Source of the DNA: Cellvibrionales bacterium UBA1969
Lineage (GTDB): Bacteria; Pseudomonadota; Gammaproteobacteria; Pseudomonadales; UBA7434
Assembly (NCBI GenBank): GCA_002339085.1
Contig: DDDX01000045.1
Coordinates: 22,786 to 28,623, forward strand
DNA: 5,838 bases
Direction: 5' to 3'
Shown piece by piece: positions 5,177 to 5,838 of this stretch; position 1 is the first letter of the stretch, and each line of letters starts with the position of its first letter. Below the pieces are notes generated by a model. It was not told the DNA's origin. It did no database searches and saw nothing but the letters and a program-made list of their open reading frames with translations. The position numbers and the translations under genes are program-made.

Positions 5177-5203
5177 TCACGTTCAATGCCATTGTGAAAT
5201 GAT

Positions 5204-5838
5204 TCACCGCAGTTGCGGCGCCATCATCGATCGAACCCCTAAAGCAAAATAGGTTCCGATCCGCTTTGCAAACTGCTCAAAGGGATTTGGCTCAACCGTA
5301 TAGTCAATCACATCCTCAACCCCAATAACCTCTCTAGCCACATAGCCGGCACTGCCTAAGCCATCGATTAAACCCTTGGCCAACGCCCCTTCACCCGTCC
5401 AGATCAAACCAGAAAAGATCGCCGGATCATTAATCAATCGCTCGCCGCGACCGGTTTTAACAACCTCAATGAACTGCGCATGGGTTTCAGCTAAGACCGA
5501 CTGCCAAAACGTCACATCACGCTCCTTTTCGGCACTGAATGAATCTAAGAAGGCCTTACTTTCACCCGCGCTGTAAATACGGCGCTCAACACCCATCTTT
5601 TCAATTAACTTTTCAAAGCCAAAGCCTGCACTGATAACGCCAATAGAGCCCACCAAACTGGCTTTATCCGCGTATATTTCATCGGCCGCAGACGCCACAT
5701 AATAGCCACCAGAAGCACCGAGGTCAGCAATCACTGCATACAATTTTTTCTCTGGATAAAGTGCCCTCAATCGATAGATCTCATCGTTAATATAACCCGA
5801 CTGCACCGGACTGCCGCCGGGCGAGTTAATGGATAAGA
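5204..5838 (-). CDS. sppA: S49 family signal peptide peptidase, SppA 36K type (5' end beyond the window)
   Basis: A membrane-associated serine protease of this family degrades leftover signal peptides and possibly other membrane-embedded peptides. The visible 211 codons begin inside the reading frame with LSINSPGGSPVQSGYI, the family's strand and oxyanion-loop motif, followed by DLGASGGYYVASAADEIYADKASLVGSIGVI. The Ser of GASGGYY is the expected nucleophile, and the Lys of AGESKAFLDSF, 52 residues later, is the expected general base; the same spacing separates Ser147 and Lys199 of Bacillus subtilis SppA. The frame is open to the window edge, so a GTG at 5806 is an internal Val codon and not the start. 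One catalytic domain in this size range suits the short SppA/SohB class and not the duplicated 67K enzyme. It converges with cpxA, 27 nt apart; a 5-bp palindrome (CAATG-C-CATTG, 5184-5194) lies there without a U-tract. Confidence 0.9.
   Translation of the reverse strand, partial: LSINSPGGSPVQSGYINDEIYRLRALYPEKKLYAVIADLGASGGYYVASAADEIYADKASLVGSIGVISAGFGFEKLIEKMGVERRIYSAGESKAFLDSFSAEKERDVTFWQSVLAETHAQFIEVVKTGRGERLINDPAIFSGLIWTGEGALAKGLIDGLGSAGYVAREVIGVEDVIDYTVEPNPFEQFAKRIGTYFALGVRSMMAPQLR

Noticed and set aside
5181..5203. CAATG-C-CATTG palindrome between cpxA and sppA as a bidirectional terminator
   Set aside because: The stem is only 5 bp with a 1-nt loop that cannot form as drawn, and no U-tract follows on either strand.
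5804..5806. GTG as start of the S49 peptidase
   Set aside because: The frame continues upstream through NSPGGSPVQ, a conserved family motif, to the window edge, so this is an internal valine.
1..5838. CRISPR arrays, insertion sequences, tRNA genes or prophage parts
   Set aside because: No repeat-spacer pattern, transposase motif, terminal repeats or cloverleaf were seen; nearly all of the window is accounted for by conserved chromosomal genes.

Overview
This window looks like a chromosomal segment from a free-living gammaproteobacterium of moderate G+C content. The left half carries the conserved phospholipid/fatty-acid block read leftward: yceD (DUF177), rpmF, plsX and the first codons of fabD. 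A divergent Maf/YceF gene follows, and a leftward S49 peptidase (SppA type) enters from the right edge. As I recall it, this order without fabH between plsX and fabD matches the Pseudomonas arrangement (sppA, maf, yceD, rpmF, plsX, fabD) better than the enterobacterial one (plsX-fabH-fabD).

Region by region: 1-1932 is the leftward operon. It has a good sigma-70-type promoter (1942-1971) whose predicted start lies about 3 nt before the yceD ATG, and a hairpin plus U-tract between rpmF and plsX that looks like an attenuator. 2082-2690 is the rightward Maf-like nucleotide pyrophosphatase. 2691-3039 is a 349-nt stretch without a recognisable protein gene, but it is not empty. It holds a perfect CpxR-type box (TTTAC-N5-TTTAC), a candidate promoter overlapping it, a long imperfect hairpin, a strong intrinsic terminator, and then the cpxR promoter region with a perfect 10-bp inverted repeat around a TATAAT -10 element. 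3040-5176 is a CpxR/CpxA-like two-component system. 5204-5838 is the 3' part of the S49 peptidase, convergent with cpxA.

How the parts may work together: YceD and L32 link the left operon to ribosome biogenesis, and PlsX and FabD link it to acyl-phosphate and malonyl-ACP supply. The CpxA-like kinase would sense envelope state and phosphorylate the CpxR-like regulator. The most interesting inference is that this regulator controls a short RNA of about 140 nt (roughly 2743-2881), made between maf and cpxR and ended by its own terminator. This is unproven. It rests on a consensus box, promoter-like hexamers, a hairpin starting at the predicted 5' end and a terminator, all in the right order and spacing. 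The two-component system also appears to have been placed between sppA and maf, which are neighbours in Pseudomonas.
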